A DNA stretch of 64,000 bases from positions 2,542,001 through 2,606,000 of the forward strand of contig NZ_CP139145.1 of the NCBI RefSeq assembly GCF_034048115.1, read 5' to 3'. The notes under the pieces were generated by a model. The model ran no database searches and was not told the origin of the DNA. It saw nothing but the letters and a program-made list of their open reading frames with translations. Origin of the DNA: Pseudarthrobacter sp. IC2-21 (GTDB lineage: Bacteria > Actinomycetota > Actinomycetes > Actinomycetales > Micrococcaceae). The translations under genes and the position numbers were made by a program. Below are positions 36,421-44,791 of this stretch, piece after piece; the first letter of the stretch is position 1; every line of letters begins with the position of its first letter.

Positions 36421-37083
36421 ATGAGGGATGAGCATTACGGCACAGATGAAGCGGGCCAGGCGGAGATCTCTGCCCTCGACATAGCGGATTGGCGGCTCCG
36501 GACGTTCGCCCTGTACGAGACCGTGCGCAGAATCGCCGCCGATGACCCCGCCGAGGCCCATTCGCTGTGGCGCCATGAACGCGACCGCATGTTCGGGACG
36601 CACCCGGCGTCCGCCCTCACACCTGAGGCCAAGGAACAGTTTTCCGGCCTGAAGACGGCCGATTACGATCCTGTGTACCGCTTCTATGTGCCGCTGACTC
36701 CGGAAGGGGCCGGGCGGGAGATGACCGCCGAGACCACCACCGACGGTGTGATCCGGTTTATCCGGCTGGGCACCTTTGACCTTCCCGAGCTGGGCCAGCT
36801 CGGAGTGTGGAAGCTCCATGGGTACGGCGGCGGCATCTTCGTGCCGTTCCGGGACGCCACTGCCGGCCAGCCCGGCGGCACCTACGGCGCCGGAAGATAC
36901 CTGCTGGATACCATCAAGGGCGCCTTCCATGGCGTGCACGGTTCCGGGCCCGGCGCAGAGTTCGTCCTGGACTTCAACTTCGCCTATAACCCGTCATGCG
37001 CGTACAACGATGCCTGGGCCTGCCCGCTGCCCGGCCCGTCCAACCGCCTTGCCGTGGAGATCCCGGTGGGCGAACTGTACTGA
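36421..37083 (+). CDS. DUF1684-family protein
   Basis: A 220-residue protein of the DUF1684 family, recognised from its C-terminal half: GTYGAGRYLLDTIKGA, then VLDFNFAYNPSCAYNDAWACPLPGPSNRLAVEIP (core DFNFAYNPSCAYND and CPLPGPSNRL) with the family's final GE. The two cysteines and the DFN motif are family constants. Biochemical role is unknown. ATG at 36421 has GGGGAG upstream; a 16-residue in-frame extension to 36373 has none. It is divergent from the lipoprotein gene. Confidence 0.9.
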   Translation: MRDEHYGTDEAGQAEISALDIADWRLRTFALYETVRRIAADDPAEAHSLWRHERDRMFGTHPASALTPEAKEQFSGLKTADYDPVYRFYVPLTPEGAGREMTAETTTDGVIRFIRLGTFDLPELGQLGVWKLHGYGGGIFVPFRDATAGQPGGTYGAGRYLLDTIKGAFHGVHGSGPGAEFVLDFNFAYNPSCAYNDAWACPLPGPSNRLAVEIPVGELY

Positions 37084-37188
37084 ACCGCCGGCCGGGCAGT
37101 TTCCTGCCGGACAGCCGCCTGCCGGAGAGCCGCGCACCCGCGGGTAGGGCCGCCGTCGGACGTTTCACAGAGGACGTAGGATGTCTGC

Positions 37189-38037
37189 ATGACTTCCAGC
37201 ACCTTCCGCCGCCTTGCCCGCGTCCGCCCGCTCTCCCCCGCCACAGCAGTGGAACATTTCTTTGTGGCCAACGATGCCCGCGATTTCGATTCGCCGGCGG
37301 GCCGGTCCTGGACCGTGGTGGAATCCCCCTTCCCGGCATCCCCGGCAAACGCCGGCAGCCCGGCGCGGCCCGGCTGGGAGACCGGCACTGCAGTGGACCA
37401 GGACTCCTTCACCTTCCTGGCGCCGTCCGTCCCTGCCAACGTGCTGGGCATGGCGCACAACACGGGCCAGGCCGGGCGTGACCTTCCGCCACAGGCCTTC
37501 CACAAGGCCGCCACCAGCGTCATCGGTCCGGGCGAGGCCATTGAACTGGGCTCCGCCGTCGGTTACGTGGACCCGGAGGCCGAACTGACCGTGGTCATGG
37601 GCCGAACCGTTCGCGGGCTGACGCTGGAAACCGCCCGAAGCGCCGTCCTGGGCTTCACCATAGGCAACGATGTCTCCGCACGGGACCTGCAGAAGTCGGA
37701 CGAACTGTGGATCAGCGCCAAGAGCCAGGACACTTTCACCCCCGTTGGCCCGTGGATTGTCACCGGACTCGACGACACGGACCTCGCCATCGGCATTGTC
37801 CACAACGGCACGGAACTCAAGCCGGCCAGCAGTGCCGACCTCGGCTGGAACGTGGACGAAATCCTGGTCTACCTCAGCTCGTTCATGACCCTGCATGCAG
37901 GAGATCTGGTCCTCACCGGCTTCCCCGCGGAATGTGCGCGGATCCAGCCGGGCGACACCGTGGTGTGCCGGGTGGAGGGCATCGGCGAACTCGCCAACCC
38001 CGTCAAAGCTGCGTCCTGGGAGGAAGCACGGGCCTGA
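37189..38037 (+). CDS. Fumarylacetoacetate hydrolase (FAH) family protein
   Basis: A 282-residue metal-dependent FAH-fold enzyme. Metal ligands are expected in the EAELTVVMGRTVRG segment, where the conserved pattern E-x-E-L-x-V-V-x-G is visible as DPEAELTVVMG. GFTIGNDVSARDLQKSDELW and AKSQDTFTPVGPWIVT are the conserved core, and LVLTGFPAECARIQPGDTV ends the fold. Such enzymes hydrolyse or decarboxylate acylpyruvates and aromatic breakdown products; the substrate is not clear. The ATG at 37189 is natural, but the ribosome site is weak (AGGAT). Confidence 0.9.
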   Translation: MTSSTFRRLARVRPLSPATAVEHFFVANDARDFDSPAGRSWTVVESPFPASPANAGSPARPGWETGTAVDQDSFTFLAPSVPANVLGMAHNTGQAGRDLPPQAFHKAATSVIGPGEAIELGSAVGYVDPEAELTVVMGRTVRGLTLETARSAVLGFTIGNDVSARDLQKSDELWISAKSQDTFTPVGPWIVTGLDDTDLAIGIVHNGTELKPASSADLGWNVDEILVYLSSFMTLHAGDLVLTGFPAECARIQPGDTVVCRVEGIGELANPVKAASWEEARA

Positions 38038-38054
38038 TGTGTCAGGCTTGACCC

Positions 38055-38546
38055 ATGGAATCCCCTGCTGCGCCTGTCGCCCAGCTGACGCAGCAGCCCA
38101 CCCGCCGGGCGCCGGCCACCAGGCACTACCCCGGAATCTTCAGGTTCCCGGCCGTGCGGCAGCTCATCCGCTTCACCGGTGTGGGCGTCATCTGCACTGC
38201 ATCCTCGCTGGCGCTTTATGCGCTGTTGCGGCAGTGGATTGACCCCCAGCTCGCCAACGCGGCCGCACTGATCGTGACATCGGTCATGAACACGGCTCTG
38301 AACCGCCGCCTGACTTTCAAGATCACGTCCAGCCGGAAGCGGGCGCAGGACCACCTGAACGGGCTGATCCTCATTGCCATCGCGCTGGTCATCACCGGAG
38401 GAAGCCTGGGGGTCCTGCATGCGGTGCATCCGGGGGCCACGGTCGGCGACGAACTCTGGACCACCACCCTGTCCGGCTTTGTTGCCACGGCCGTGCGGTT
38501 CACCCTGCTGCGGCACTGGATCTTCCGCCGCGCCCGCCACATCTGA
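38055..38546 (+). CDS. GtrA-family membrane protein
   Basis: A 163-residue protein with four membrane segments (about residues 38-58, 66-84, 98-120 and 132-150), the GtrA-family layout. The conserved RFTGVGVICTASSLALYALL opens the domain (first 20 residues RFTGVGVICTASSLALYALL), followed by a basic loop NRRLTFKIT. GtrA proteins flip lipid-linked sugars across the membrane for cell-surface glycan modification. The N-terminal 35 residues are polar. It lies 17 bases after the FAH gene and may share its transcript. It is followed by the second copy of the long palindrome. Confidence 0.88.
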   Translation: MESPAAPVAQLTQQPTRRAPATRHYPGIFRFPAVRQLIRFTGVGVICTASSLALYALLRQWIDPQLANAAALIVTSVMNTALNRRLTFKITSSRKRAQDHLNGLILIAIALVITGGSLGVLHAVHPGATVGDELWTTTLSGFVATAVRFTLLRHWIFRRARHI

Positions 38547-38556
38547 CCCTCCTTCT

Positions 38557-38622
38557 CCCAACTAGGTAGCGCGAACTGTCGTTTTGAGGGGTCAAAACGA
38601 CTGTTGGCGCTACCTAGTTGGG
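38557..38622. repeat. Palindrome family A, second copy, between convergent genes
   Basis: Arms starting CCCAACTAGGTAGC pair over about 31 bases with two mismatches around GGGG. Outer and inner sequences match the copy at 18367-18432 (CCCAACTAGGTAGC outside, GTCGTTTTGAGG at the centre), while the segment between them differs (GCGAACT here, AGCAAGT there). Changes in the two arms are partly compensated, which suggests the shape is kept. It sits between the ends of gtrA and the cysteine desulfurase gene. Confidence 0.8.
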
Positions 38623-38633
38623 AAGGCGGGAGA

Positions 38634-39791
38634 TTAACGGCGGCCGAGGGTCCGGACGCTTCCGACGGCGGCACCCACGGCTTCGGCGGCGGCTGCCAGT
38701 TCCTCGGCGGTCACCGAGGCCGTGAAGCTGAACCGCACCGCCGTCTGCGCCACCTCCGGCTCGTAGCCCATTGCGATCAGGACCGGTGAAGGCGCGTCCG
38801 AACCCGCCGCACACGCTGAGCCGCTGGAACACACCACGCCCTGCCGCTCCAGTTCCAACAGCACCGATTCGCCGCTGGTCCCAGGGAAACAGAACGAGGC
38901 CACCGACGGCAACCGCTCCGTGGGGTGCCCGGTGAGGACAGCTCCGGGAACGGAGCCGAGGACATCCCGGATGAAAACGTCCCGTAACGCCGTCACGTCT
39001 TGTGCCGTTTGCAGCTGGGTGGACTGTGCCAGGGTCAGCGCTGTGGCCAGGCCAACGGCACCGGCCACGTTCTCCGTCCCGGACCGCCGGCCGCGTTCCT
39101 GGCCGCCGCCGTGGAGCAGCGGCTCGATCCGGTTCCGGCCGCGGACGTACAGGACACCGCAGCCTTTGGGTGCCCCCAGTTTGTGGCCGGAAATGCTGAG
39201 GGCGTCCACACCGAGCGCCTTGACATCCAAGGGCAGCCACCCGGCGGCCTGGACGGCGTCGGTGTGGAAGGGAATGCCCTGGGCGCGCGCCAGGTCAGCC
39301 AGTTCCGCAACCGGCTGGATGGTGCCTACCTCGTTGTTGGCGTACATGATGCTGACCAGCGCAGTCTCCGGCCGGAGCACGGCGGCGAGCGCCCGGGGCG
39401 TCACCCGCCCGGTGCCGTCCACCGGAACCACGTCCACGGTGAAGCCGTGGAACCGTTCCAGGTACCGCGCCGACTCCTCCACGGCGGGATGTTCGACGGC
39501 GCTGATCGCCACCCGGTTGAGCGTGGAATCCGCAGCCTGCCGGGCGAGTGCGATCCCCTTGACGGCCAGGTTGTCCGCTTCCGTGCCGCCGGAGGTGAAG
39601 GTGACCTCGCCGGGGCGGCAGCCGAGCACCCTGGCCACCGCAGCGCGGGCGTCCGCGAGCGCCGTGGCCGCGGCCTCGCCCAGGGTGTGGTGGCTTGAAG
39701 GATTGCCGAACTCGCCGCTCAGGTACGGCCACATGGCGTCCAGTACCTCACGGCGGAGGGGTGTGGTGGCGGCGGCGTCGAGGAAGATCAT
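38634..39791 (-). CDS. Cysteine desulfurase (NifS/IscS-like) of the NAD operon
   Basis: A 385-residue PLP enzyme that removes sulfur from cysteine. The PLP lysine is in SISGHKLGAPKGCG and the active cysteine is in the loop CSSGSACAAGSD. The N-terminal FLDAAATTPL and TSGGTEADNLAVKG are typical. ATG at 39791 lies 7 bases after the nadC stop, making it the last gene of the nrtR-nadABC operon. In several bacteria a NifS-like protein encoded with nadABC supplies the Fe-S cluster of NadA (NadS/NifS-type); the same role is inferred here. Confidence 0.92.
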   Translation of the reverse strand: MIFLDAAATTPLRREVLDAMWPYLSGEFGNPSSHHTLGEAAATALADARAAVARVLGCRPGEVTFTSGGTEADNLAVKGIALARQAADSTLNRVAISAVEHPAVEESARYLERFHGFTVDVVPVDGTGRVTPRALAAVLRPETALVSIMYANNEVGTIQPVAELADLARAQGIPFHTDAVQAAGWLPLDVKALGVDALSISGHKLGAPKGCGVLYVRGRNRIEPLLHGGGQERGRRSGTENVAGAVGLATALTLAQSTQLQTAQDVTALRDVFIRDVLGSVPGAVLTGHPTERLPSVASFCFPGTSGESVLLELERQGVVCSSGSACAAGSDAPSPVLIAMGYEPEVAQTAVRFSFTASVTAEELAAAAEAVGAAVGSVRTLGRR

Positions 39792-39798
39792 GGCCGGG

Positions 39799-40671
39799 TC
39801 AGCCGGCCCTAAGTTCAACGTCCAGGCCGAGGTCCAGGGCGGCGACGCTGTGGGTCAGGCCGCCGATGGAGATGACGTCCACACCCGCGCCGGCTATCTC
39901 CGCGACGGTTCCCAGGTTCACGTTGCCGCTGGCCTCCACGATGGCTCTCCCGTCCACCTGCTTCACTCCGGCCCGGAGTTCGTCGATGGTGAAGTTGTCC
40001 AGCATGATGGTGTCCACCCCGGCGGCCAGCACCGGTTCGATCTGCTCGGCGCTGTCCACCTCCACCTCAAAGTGCGTGGTGTGCCCCAGCTGGGCTTTGG
40101 CCGCGGCCAGCAGGCCGGTCAGCTTGGCAGGGTCTCCCCCGGTCATGACAGCGAGGTGGTTGTCCTTGGCGAGGACTGCGTCGGAGAGGCTGTAGCGGTG
40201 GTTCGCTCCCCCGCCGCAGCGCACGGCATACCGTTCCAGGACGCGCAGTCCGGGGGTGGTCTTGCGGGTGTCCGTGATCCGCGCCTTGGTTCCGCCCACA
40301 CGTTCCACGAACTCGGCCGTCTTGGTGGCGATGGCGCTCATGCGCTGGACCAGGTTGAGCGCGACGCGTTCGGCGAGGAGGACGGAGCGGGCGCTGCCGG
40401 TGACGCGCGCCAGGTGCGTGCCGGCGTCGAACGCTTCACCGTCCGCGAGCAGCAGCTCCACGTCCGTGTCCGGGTCAACCAGCTGCATGGCGTCGCGGAA
40501 CACGGTTCCGCCGCTGAACACGCCGGGGACCCGGGCGTTGAGGACGGCGGTGGCGCGGGCCTCGGCCGGGATCAGCAGCTGGGAGGTGATGTCGCCACTG
40601 GGCGCGTCCTCGGCAAACGCCCGTTCCAGGATGTCCCGGACGGGTGCTGCGGGGAGGGTCAGGCTGGTCAT
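39799..40671 (-). CDS. nadC: Nicotinate-nucleotide diphosphorylase (quinolinate phosphoribosyltransferase)
   Basis: A 290-residue enzyme that joins quinolinate and PRPP to give nicotinate mononucleotide, with CO2 release. Family strings are EDAPSGDITSQLLIP, LNLVQRMSAIATKT, DTRKTTPGLRVLERYAVRCGG (read as ITDTRKTTPGLRVLERYA), NHRYSLSDAVLAKDNHL, VEVDSAEQIEPVLAAGVDTIMLDN and EASGNVNLGTV. Length is normal. Its ATG overlaps the nadB stop (ATGA). Confidence 0.96.
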   Translation of the reverse strand: MTSLTLPAAPVRDILERAFAEDAPSGDITSQLLIPAEARATAVLNARVPGVFSGGTVFRDAMQLVDPDTDVELLLADGEAFDAGTHLARVTGSARSVLLAERVALNLVQRMSAIATKTAEFVERVGGTKARITDTRKTTPGLRVLERYAVRCGGGANHRYSLSDAVLAKDNHLAVMTGGDPAKLTGLLAAAKAQLGHTTHFEVEVDSAEQIEPVLAAGVDTIMLDNFTIDELRAGVKQVDGRAIVEASGNVNLGTVAEIAGAGVDVISIGGLTHSVAALDLGLDVELRAG

Positions 40672-42503
40672 TGGACGAGGCTCGCTTTCCGGCTCATGGT
40701 GTAACGCTGGTCAAAAGGTTCGACGGCGGCCTCTGCTGTCCCGCTGTCCCGGCGGTAATGTGCGCCGAGGGACCCCCGCCGCTCCCGCGCCGCGTGCACC
40801 AACAGCTGGGCGGCCAACAAAAGATTGGCATCCTCATGCTCCCGGGCATCGAGCGAGTCGGGTGCCTGCAAAGGAACAACATCGGCAGCCCAGGCCCCCA
40901 GCACAGCCGACGCCTCCCGCAACAACGCCCCGTCCCGGATCACCCCGGCATGGGCAGTCATCAGCCGCCGGAGGTCTCCACGAGAAAACTCCCCGGCCGC
41001 AAACGACGTCTCAACCGGCCCAGGTGCCGGAACAGTCTCAAACCGCCAAGGACCCGACGCTGACGCGTCATTGAACATCACCGGCAGTTCCGGAAGTTTC
41101 GGAGGCGCCGTTGTTGTCTGGGCTTCCCCCGCAACGTCGCCGGACAGCGGTGCGGAAGCGTGCGTCAAGGGGAGGCCGCCCGCGGCCGAGACAGCACGCG
41201 GAGCATCGGTGTCCCGCGGCGGTAGGTCACTGAGGAACCCTTCAACCGCCCGGCGCCCAAAGACAAGTCCCTCAAGCAAAGAGTTGCTGGCCAACCTATT
41301 AGCGCCCTGAACCCCGGTGCAGGCAACTTCGCCCGCAGCCAGCAGCCCGGGTACCGAGGTCCGGCCGTGGAGGTCGGTGACCACTCCGCCCATCCAGTAG
41401 TGGGCGGCCGGTGCCACGGGCACGGGCTCGCGGGTCCAGTCGATGCCGGCCTCGCGCGTCCGGGCACTGAGGGTGGGGAAGCGCCTCGCGAGGAAGCCTT
41501 CGCCGCGCCGGGCCTCGATGGCGCGCGCGTCGAGGAACACGTGGCCGTTGGGGTCGCCGAGTGCGGCGAGGTGCAGGGCGATGCTGCGGGAGACTACGTC
41601 CCGCGGGGCGAGTTCGGCGTCGGGGTGGTACGCGGGCATAAACCGTTCGCCGTTGGCGTCGACCAGGATGGCGCCTTCGCCGCGGACGGCTTCGGAGATC
41701 AGGAGGGGGTCGCTGGTGGTTCCTGCTCCGTGGCTGTCCGTTCCGCCGACGGCGGGCGGGACCATGCATGTGGGGTGGAACTGAAAGAACTCCAGGTCTG
41801 CCACGGCGGCCCCGGCACGCCAGGCAAGCGCCAGTCCGTCGGCGGTGGCCACGGCGGGATTGGTGGTCTGGGCGAACAGCCGGCCCGCTCCGCCGGTGGC
41901 CAGGAGGACGGCGTCGCCATGGACTGCCAGTTCCTTCCCGTCATGGAGGAAGTTGACTCCCCGCACACGGCCCGCCCCCTGCAGCAGCGACGTCACCTGC
42001 GCGCCCCCGATGACCTGGATTCTCCCCGCGGTCCCGGCCGCCAGGACGGAGCGGATCAGCGCCCGGGCCACGCGCGCCCCGGTGGCGTCACCGCCGGCGT
42101 GCAGGATGCGCGGCGCGGAATGGGCCGCTTCGAGGCCCAGCGCGGGGTCGCCGTCGTCGTCCAGGTCAAAAAGCACGCCGAAGCGCTGCAGCCCGGCAAT
42201 GTCGAAGCGGGCCTCGGTGCAGAGTACGCGGACGGCCGCTTCATTGCAGTGGCCGGACCCGGCCTTGAGCGTGTCCGCGATGTGCGCGGCCACGGTATCC
42301 CCGGGCGCCGGCTCGTCCAGGACGGCGGAGATGCCGCCCTGGGCGTAAAAGGTGTTGCTGTCCGCGAGCGCCGCCTTGGTCAGGAGCACCACTTCCGCGC
42401 CGGCCTCTGCGGCAAGCAGCGCGGCGTACAGTCCGGCGATGCCGCTCCCCACGACGATCAGCCGCCGGGGGCGCGGCCGCGGGGTCTGCTTCTCTGCTGT
42501 CAT
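40668..42503 (-). CDS. nadB: L-aspartate oxidase
   Basis: A 611-residue FAD enzyme that oxidises aspartate to iminoaspartate, the first step of quinolinate synthesis. The dinucleotide-binding motif is VVGSGIAGLYAALLAAEAG. Further marks are NTFYAQGGISAVL, the substrate region FFQFHPTCM, and HYWMGGVVTDLHGRTSVPGL (conserved active-site loop of the succinate dehydrogenase flavoprotein family), then GANRLASNSLLEGLVFGRRA. An insertion rich in Ala/Pro near residues 430-480 is longer than in E. coli. ATG at 42503 starts a short polar leader. It lies 35 bases after nadA. Confidence 0.95.
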   Translation of the reverse strand: MTAEKQTPRPRPRRLIVVGSGIAGLYAALLAAEAGAEVVLLTKAALADSNTFYAQGGISAVLDEPAPGDTVAAHIADTLKAGSGHCNEAAVRVLCTEARFDIAGLQRFGVLFDLDDDGDPALGLEAAHSAPRILHAGGDATGARVARALIRSVLAAGTAGRIQVIGGAQVTSLLQGAGRVRGVNFLHDGKELAVHGDAVLLATGGAGRLFAQTTNPAVATADGLALAWRAGAAVADLEFFQFHPTCMVPPAVGGTDSHGAGTTSDPLLISEAVRGEGAILVDANGERFMPAYHPDAELAPRDVVSRSIALHLAALGDPNGHVFLDARAIEARRGEGFLARRFPTLSARTREAGIDWTREPVPVAPAAHYWMGGVVTDLHGRTSVPGLLAAGEVACTGVQGANRLASNSLLEGLVFGRRAVEGFLSDLPPRDTDAPRAVSAAGGLPLTHASAPLSGDVAGEAQTTTAPPKLPELPVMFNDASASGPWRFETVPAPGPVETSFAAGEFSRGDLRRLMTAHAGVIRDGALLREASAVLGAWAADVVPLQAPDSLDAREHEDANLLLAAQLLVHAARERRGSLGAHYRRDSGTAEAAVEPFDQRYTMSRKASLVQ

Positions 42504-42538
42504 GGCAGGCTCGATTCGGTTTCCGGTGATGCGGCGGA

Positions 42539-43894
42539 CTACAGGGGGCGGGCGGCGAGCATACGCTCGAGCGCAATTTTGGCGTTGTTCTGGACGGCAT
42601 CGTCAACGGTGATGCGGTTGACGATTCGCCCTTCCACGAACTCCTCCAGCACCCAGGCGAGGTAGCCCGGGTGGATCCGGTACATCGTGGAGCAGGGGCA
42701 GATGACGGGGTCCAGGCAGAAAATGGTGTGCTGCGGATATTCGGCGGCGAGGCGGTTGACCATGTTGATCTCCGTGCCGACAGCGAACGTGGTGGGTTCG
42801 GTGGCCGCGGCGATGGCCTTCTTAATGAAGTCGGTGGAACCGGCCGAATCGGCGGCGTCCACCACCTCCATGGGGCACTCGGGGTGCACAATCACGTTCA
42901 CGCCCGGGAACTCTGCGCGTGCCTTCTCGATCTGGCCCACGTTGAAGCGCTTGTGGACCGAGCAGAAGCCGTGCCACAGGATGACGCGGGAGTTCAGCAG
43001 GGCCTGTTCGTCGTTGCCGCCGAGTTCCTTGCGCGGGTTCCACATGGGCATCTGCTCCAGCGGCACGCCCATGGCCTTGGCCGTGTTGCGGCCCAGGTGC
43101 TGGTCAGGGAAGAACAGGACCCGCTGACCCCGTTCGAAGGCCCATTCCAAAACCAGCTTCGCGTTGGAGGAGGTGCAGACGATCCCGCCGTTGCGGCCGC
43201 AGAAAGCCTTCAGGGCTGCGGAGGAATTCATGTAGGTGACCGGAATGACCGGAACCCGCCCTTCGGCGTCGGCCTCGGTACCGAAGATCTCCTCCAGCTG
43301 TTCCCAGCACTCCTCCACAGAGTCCGTGTCCGCCATGTCCGCCATGGAACACCCGGCGGCGAGGTTGGGGAGGATGACGGCCTGCTCCGGCGTGGAAAGG
43401 ATGTCCGCAGTCTCGGCCATGAAGTGCACGCCGCAGAAGATGATGGCCTCCGCGTCGGGCCTGGTGAGCGCGGCGTTCGCGAGCTGGAAGGAGTCACCCA
43501 CGAAGTCTGCGTATTGGATGACCTCGTCGCGCTGGTAGAAGTGGCCCAGGACCACTGCACGGTCGCCGAGCTTTTCCTTGGCGGCGCGAATGCGGACGTC
43601 AAGCTCGGCGTCACTGGCCAGTTTGTACTCCTCCGGCAGTTGGCCCTGCCGGGGGGTTGCGGCGGGGGCAACGTCCGCGCTGGAGGCACCGGGGCCGTAG
43701 GCCGGAGCACCGGCGAGCGCCTCGGCAAGGTCGTATTCCCATGGGCCCTTGGCCAAGGCAGGGCTGCAGGTAGCCGTGGCTGTACCTGTGCCTATGCCTG
43801 TGCCTGCGCCTGCGGCGGTGCGGCGGGCGGCACCTGCTGCGGCGTCGGCCTGCTCGCGCGTGATCAGCTGGATGGCTGTGTTGACGCTGCTCAT
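42539..43894 (-). CDS. nadA: Quinolinate synthase
   Basis: A 451-residue [4Fe-4S] enzyme that condenses iminoaspartate with dihydroxyacetone phosphate to quinolinate. Expected cluster cysteines appear in FCGVHFMAETADIL, ILWHGFCSVHKRF/HPECPMEVVDAA and PVICPCSTMYRIHPGYL; other marks are GHFYQRDEVIQYADFVGDS and the Ser-rich TYMNSSAALKAF. The first ~85 residues form an actinobacterial extension containing a Gly/Thr/Ala run encoded by a six-base repeat (43780-43815). ATG at 43894 overlaps the nrtR stop (ATGA). Confidence 0.95.
   Translation of the reverse strand: MSSVNTAIQLITREQADAAAGAARRTAAGAGTGIGTGTATATCSPALAKGPWEYDLAEALAGAPAYGPGASSADVAPAATPRQGQLPEEYKLASDAELDVRIRAAKEKLGDRAVVLGHFYQRDEVIQYADFVGDSFQLANAALTRPDAEAIIFCGVHFMAETADILSTPEQAVILPNLAAGCSMADMADTDSVEECWEQLEEIFGTEADAEGRVPVIPVTYMNSSAALKAFCGRNGGIVCTSSNAKLVLEWAFERGQRVLFFPDQHLGRNTAKAMGVPLEQMPMWNPRKELGGNDEQALLNSRVILWHGFCSVHKRFNVGQIEKARAEFPGVNVIVHPECPMEVVDAADSAGSTDFIKKAIAAATEPTTFAVGTEINMVNRLAAEYPQHTIFCLDPVICPCSTMYRIHPGYLAWVLEEFVEGRIVNRITVDDAVQNNAKIALERMLAARPL
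43780..43815. repeat. Hexanucleotide repeat in the nadA 5' region
   Basis: Six imperfect copies of CTGTGC (plus-strand reading ctgtac ctgtgc ctatgc ctgtgc ctgcgc ctgcgg). On the coding strand it encodes alternating Gly/Thr/Ala residues in the non-conserved N-terminal extension of NadA. The unit length keeps the frame, so copy changes would alter length but not reading frame. Confidence 0.7.
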
Positions 43895-44601
43895 GGTGTG
43901 CTCCTGTTATCGGGGTCGAGGCCGGGGCGGCCGGTGAAGCGGTAGAGGCGTGGCGGCCGGTGTTTGCCGCCCTGGAGGTATTCGCCGGTCTCTTCGATCT
44001 CCGGCGTGGATTTGAGCTGGCGGCGGAAATTCGCCGGGTCCAGCCGGGTGTCGAGGACGGCTTCGTAAACTTCGCGGACCTGGGCAAGGGTGAAGTATTC
44101 GCCCAGGAAGTGGTAGGCCACCGAGCCGTAGGCCAGCTTGTTCCGCAGCCGCCGGAGCGCGTAGTCCACAATGGCGTTGTGGTCGAAAGCGAGCTCGCCT
44201 ACCTTGTCCGCGCGGAACCACTTCACGTTCTCCGATTCGTCGGCGAGGGCCGCTTCGGTGGGCTGCACCAAGGCCCAGTAGACGATCGACACCACGCGCT
44301 GAGAAGGCGAACGGTGCAGGCCGCCGAATGCGTACAGCTGCTCCACGTAGCTCGGGGCCAGGCCAGTGGTCTCCTGCAGGTTCCGCGACGCCGCATCCTG
44401 GAGCGATTCGTTGTGCGCCAGGGGTCCGCCGGGGAGGGCCCACAGACCCTTGTACGGCTCACGGATCCGGCGGACCAGCGGAATCCACAGCGTGGGCCGG
44501 CCCGAGGACTCGCTCGGGCGCAGGGCGAAGATGACGGTGGAGATGGCAAGCAGCGGGGCCGCCGTGGCACGTTCGGAGACGTTGGCCGAACTCAGGTACA
44601 T
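43891..44601 (-). CDS. nrtR: NrtR-type Nudix-derived repressor of NAD synthesis
   Basis: A 236-residue protein: a Nudix domain (residues 15-145) plus a C-terminal winged helix (FLGEYFTLAQVREVYEAVLDTRLDPANFRRQL, core TLAQVREVYEAVL and PANFRRQLKST). The Nudix box GGPLAHNESLQDAASRNLQETTGL lacks two of the catalytic glutamates (N in place of E after Arg, T in place of the second E), as in NrtR regulators, which sense ADP-ribose instead of hydrolysing it. It heads the nadABC operon by overlapping nadA, and a palindrome of the known NrtR type lies in its promoter, so autorepression of the whole operon is likely. Confidence 0.9.
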   Translation of the reverse strand: MYLSSANVSERATAAPLLAISTVIFALRPSESSGRPTLWIPLVRRIREPYKGLWALPGGPLAHNESLQDAASRNLQETTGLAPSYVEQLYAFGGLHRSPSQRVVSIVYWALVQPTEAALADESENVKWFRADKVGELAFDHNAIVDYALRRLRNKLAYGSVAYHFLGEYFTLAQVREVYEAVLDTRLDPANFRRQLKSTPEIEETGEYLQGGKHRPPRLYRFTGRPGLDPDNRSTP

Positions 44602-44657
44602 ACCGGCTCACCCTCCGTCTCCTGCGCATCAGGCCGGGCGGCCCGTGATCGAGTTAA

Positions 44658-44670
44658 AGTCATTTTGACT
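44658..44670. promoter_or_regulatory. NrtR operator (AGTCA-TTT-TGACT)
   Basis: A perfect 5-3-5 inverted repeat AGTCAttttGACT-type (agtcattttgact) located 57-69 bases before the nrtR start. NrtR sites in actinobacteria and other phyla are AT-flanked palindromes of this kind. It is also upstream of the divergent APC permease gene (start 44792) and could affect it. Confidence 0.75.
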
Positions 44671-44791
44671 AGAACTGATTTTACGACCACTTTCCGCTGA
44701 TTCCAAATGTTTCGCCGGACCGCGGGCCAAGGGGGTAAGTTCAAGAGGTCCCTTTTTGAGGGGACCCCTATCCCCAAGAAGGTTTACACGC

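Noticed and set aside
38920..40704. A 594-codon open frame on the plus strand
   Set aside because: It runs antisense across the cysteine desulfurase and nadC genes, both of which have full catalytic motifs.
42671..43945. A 424-codon plus-strand frame opposite nadA
   Set aside because: It is a shadow of nadA; it would need to overlap an Fe-S enzyme with all of its cysteines present.
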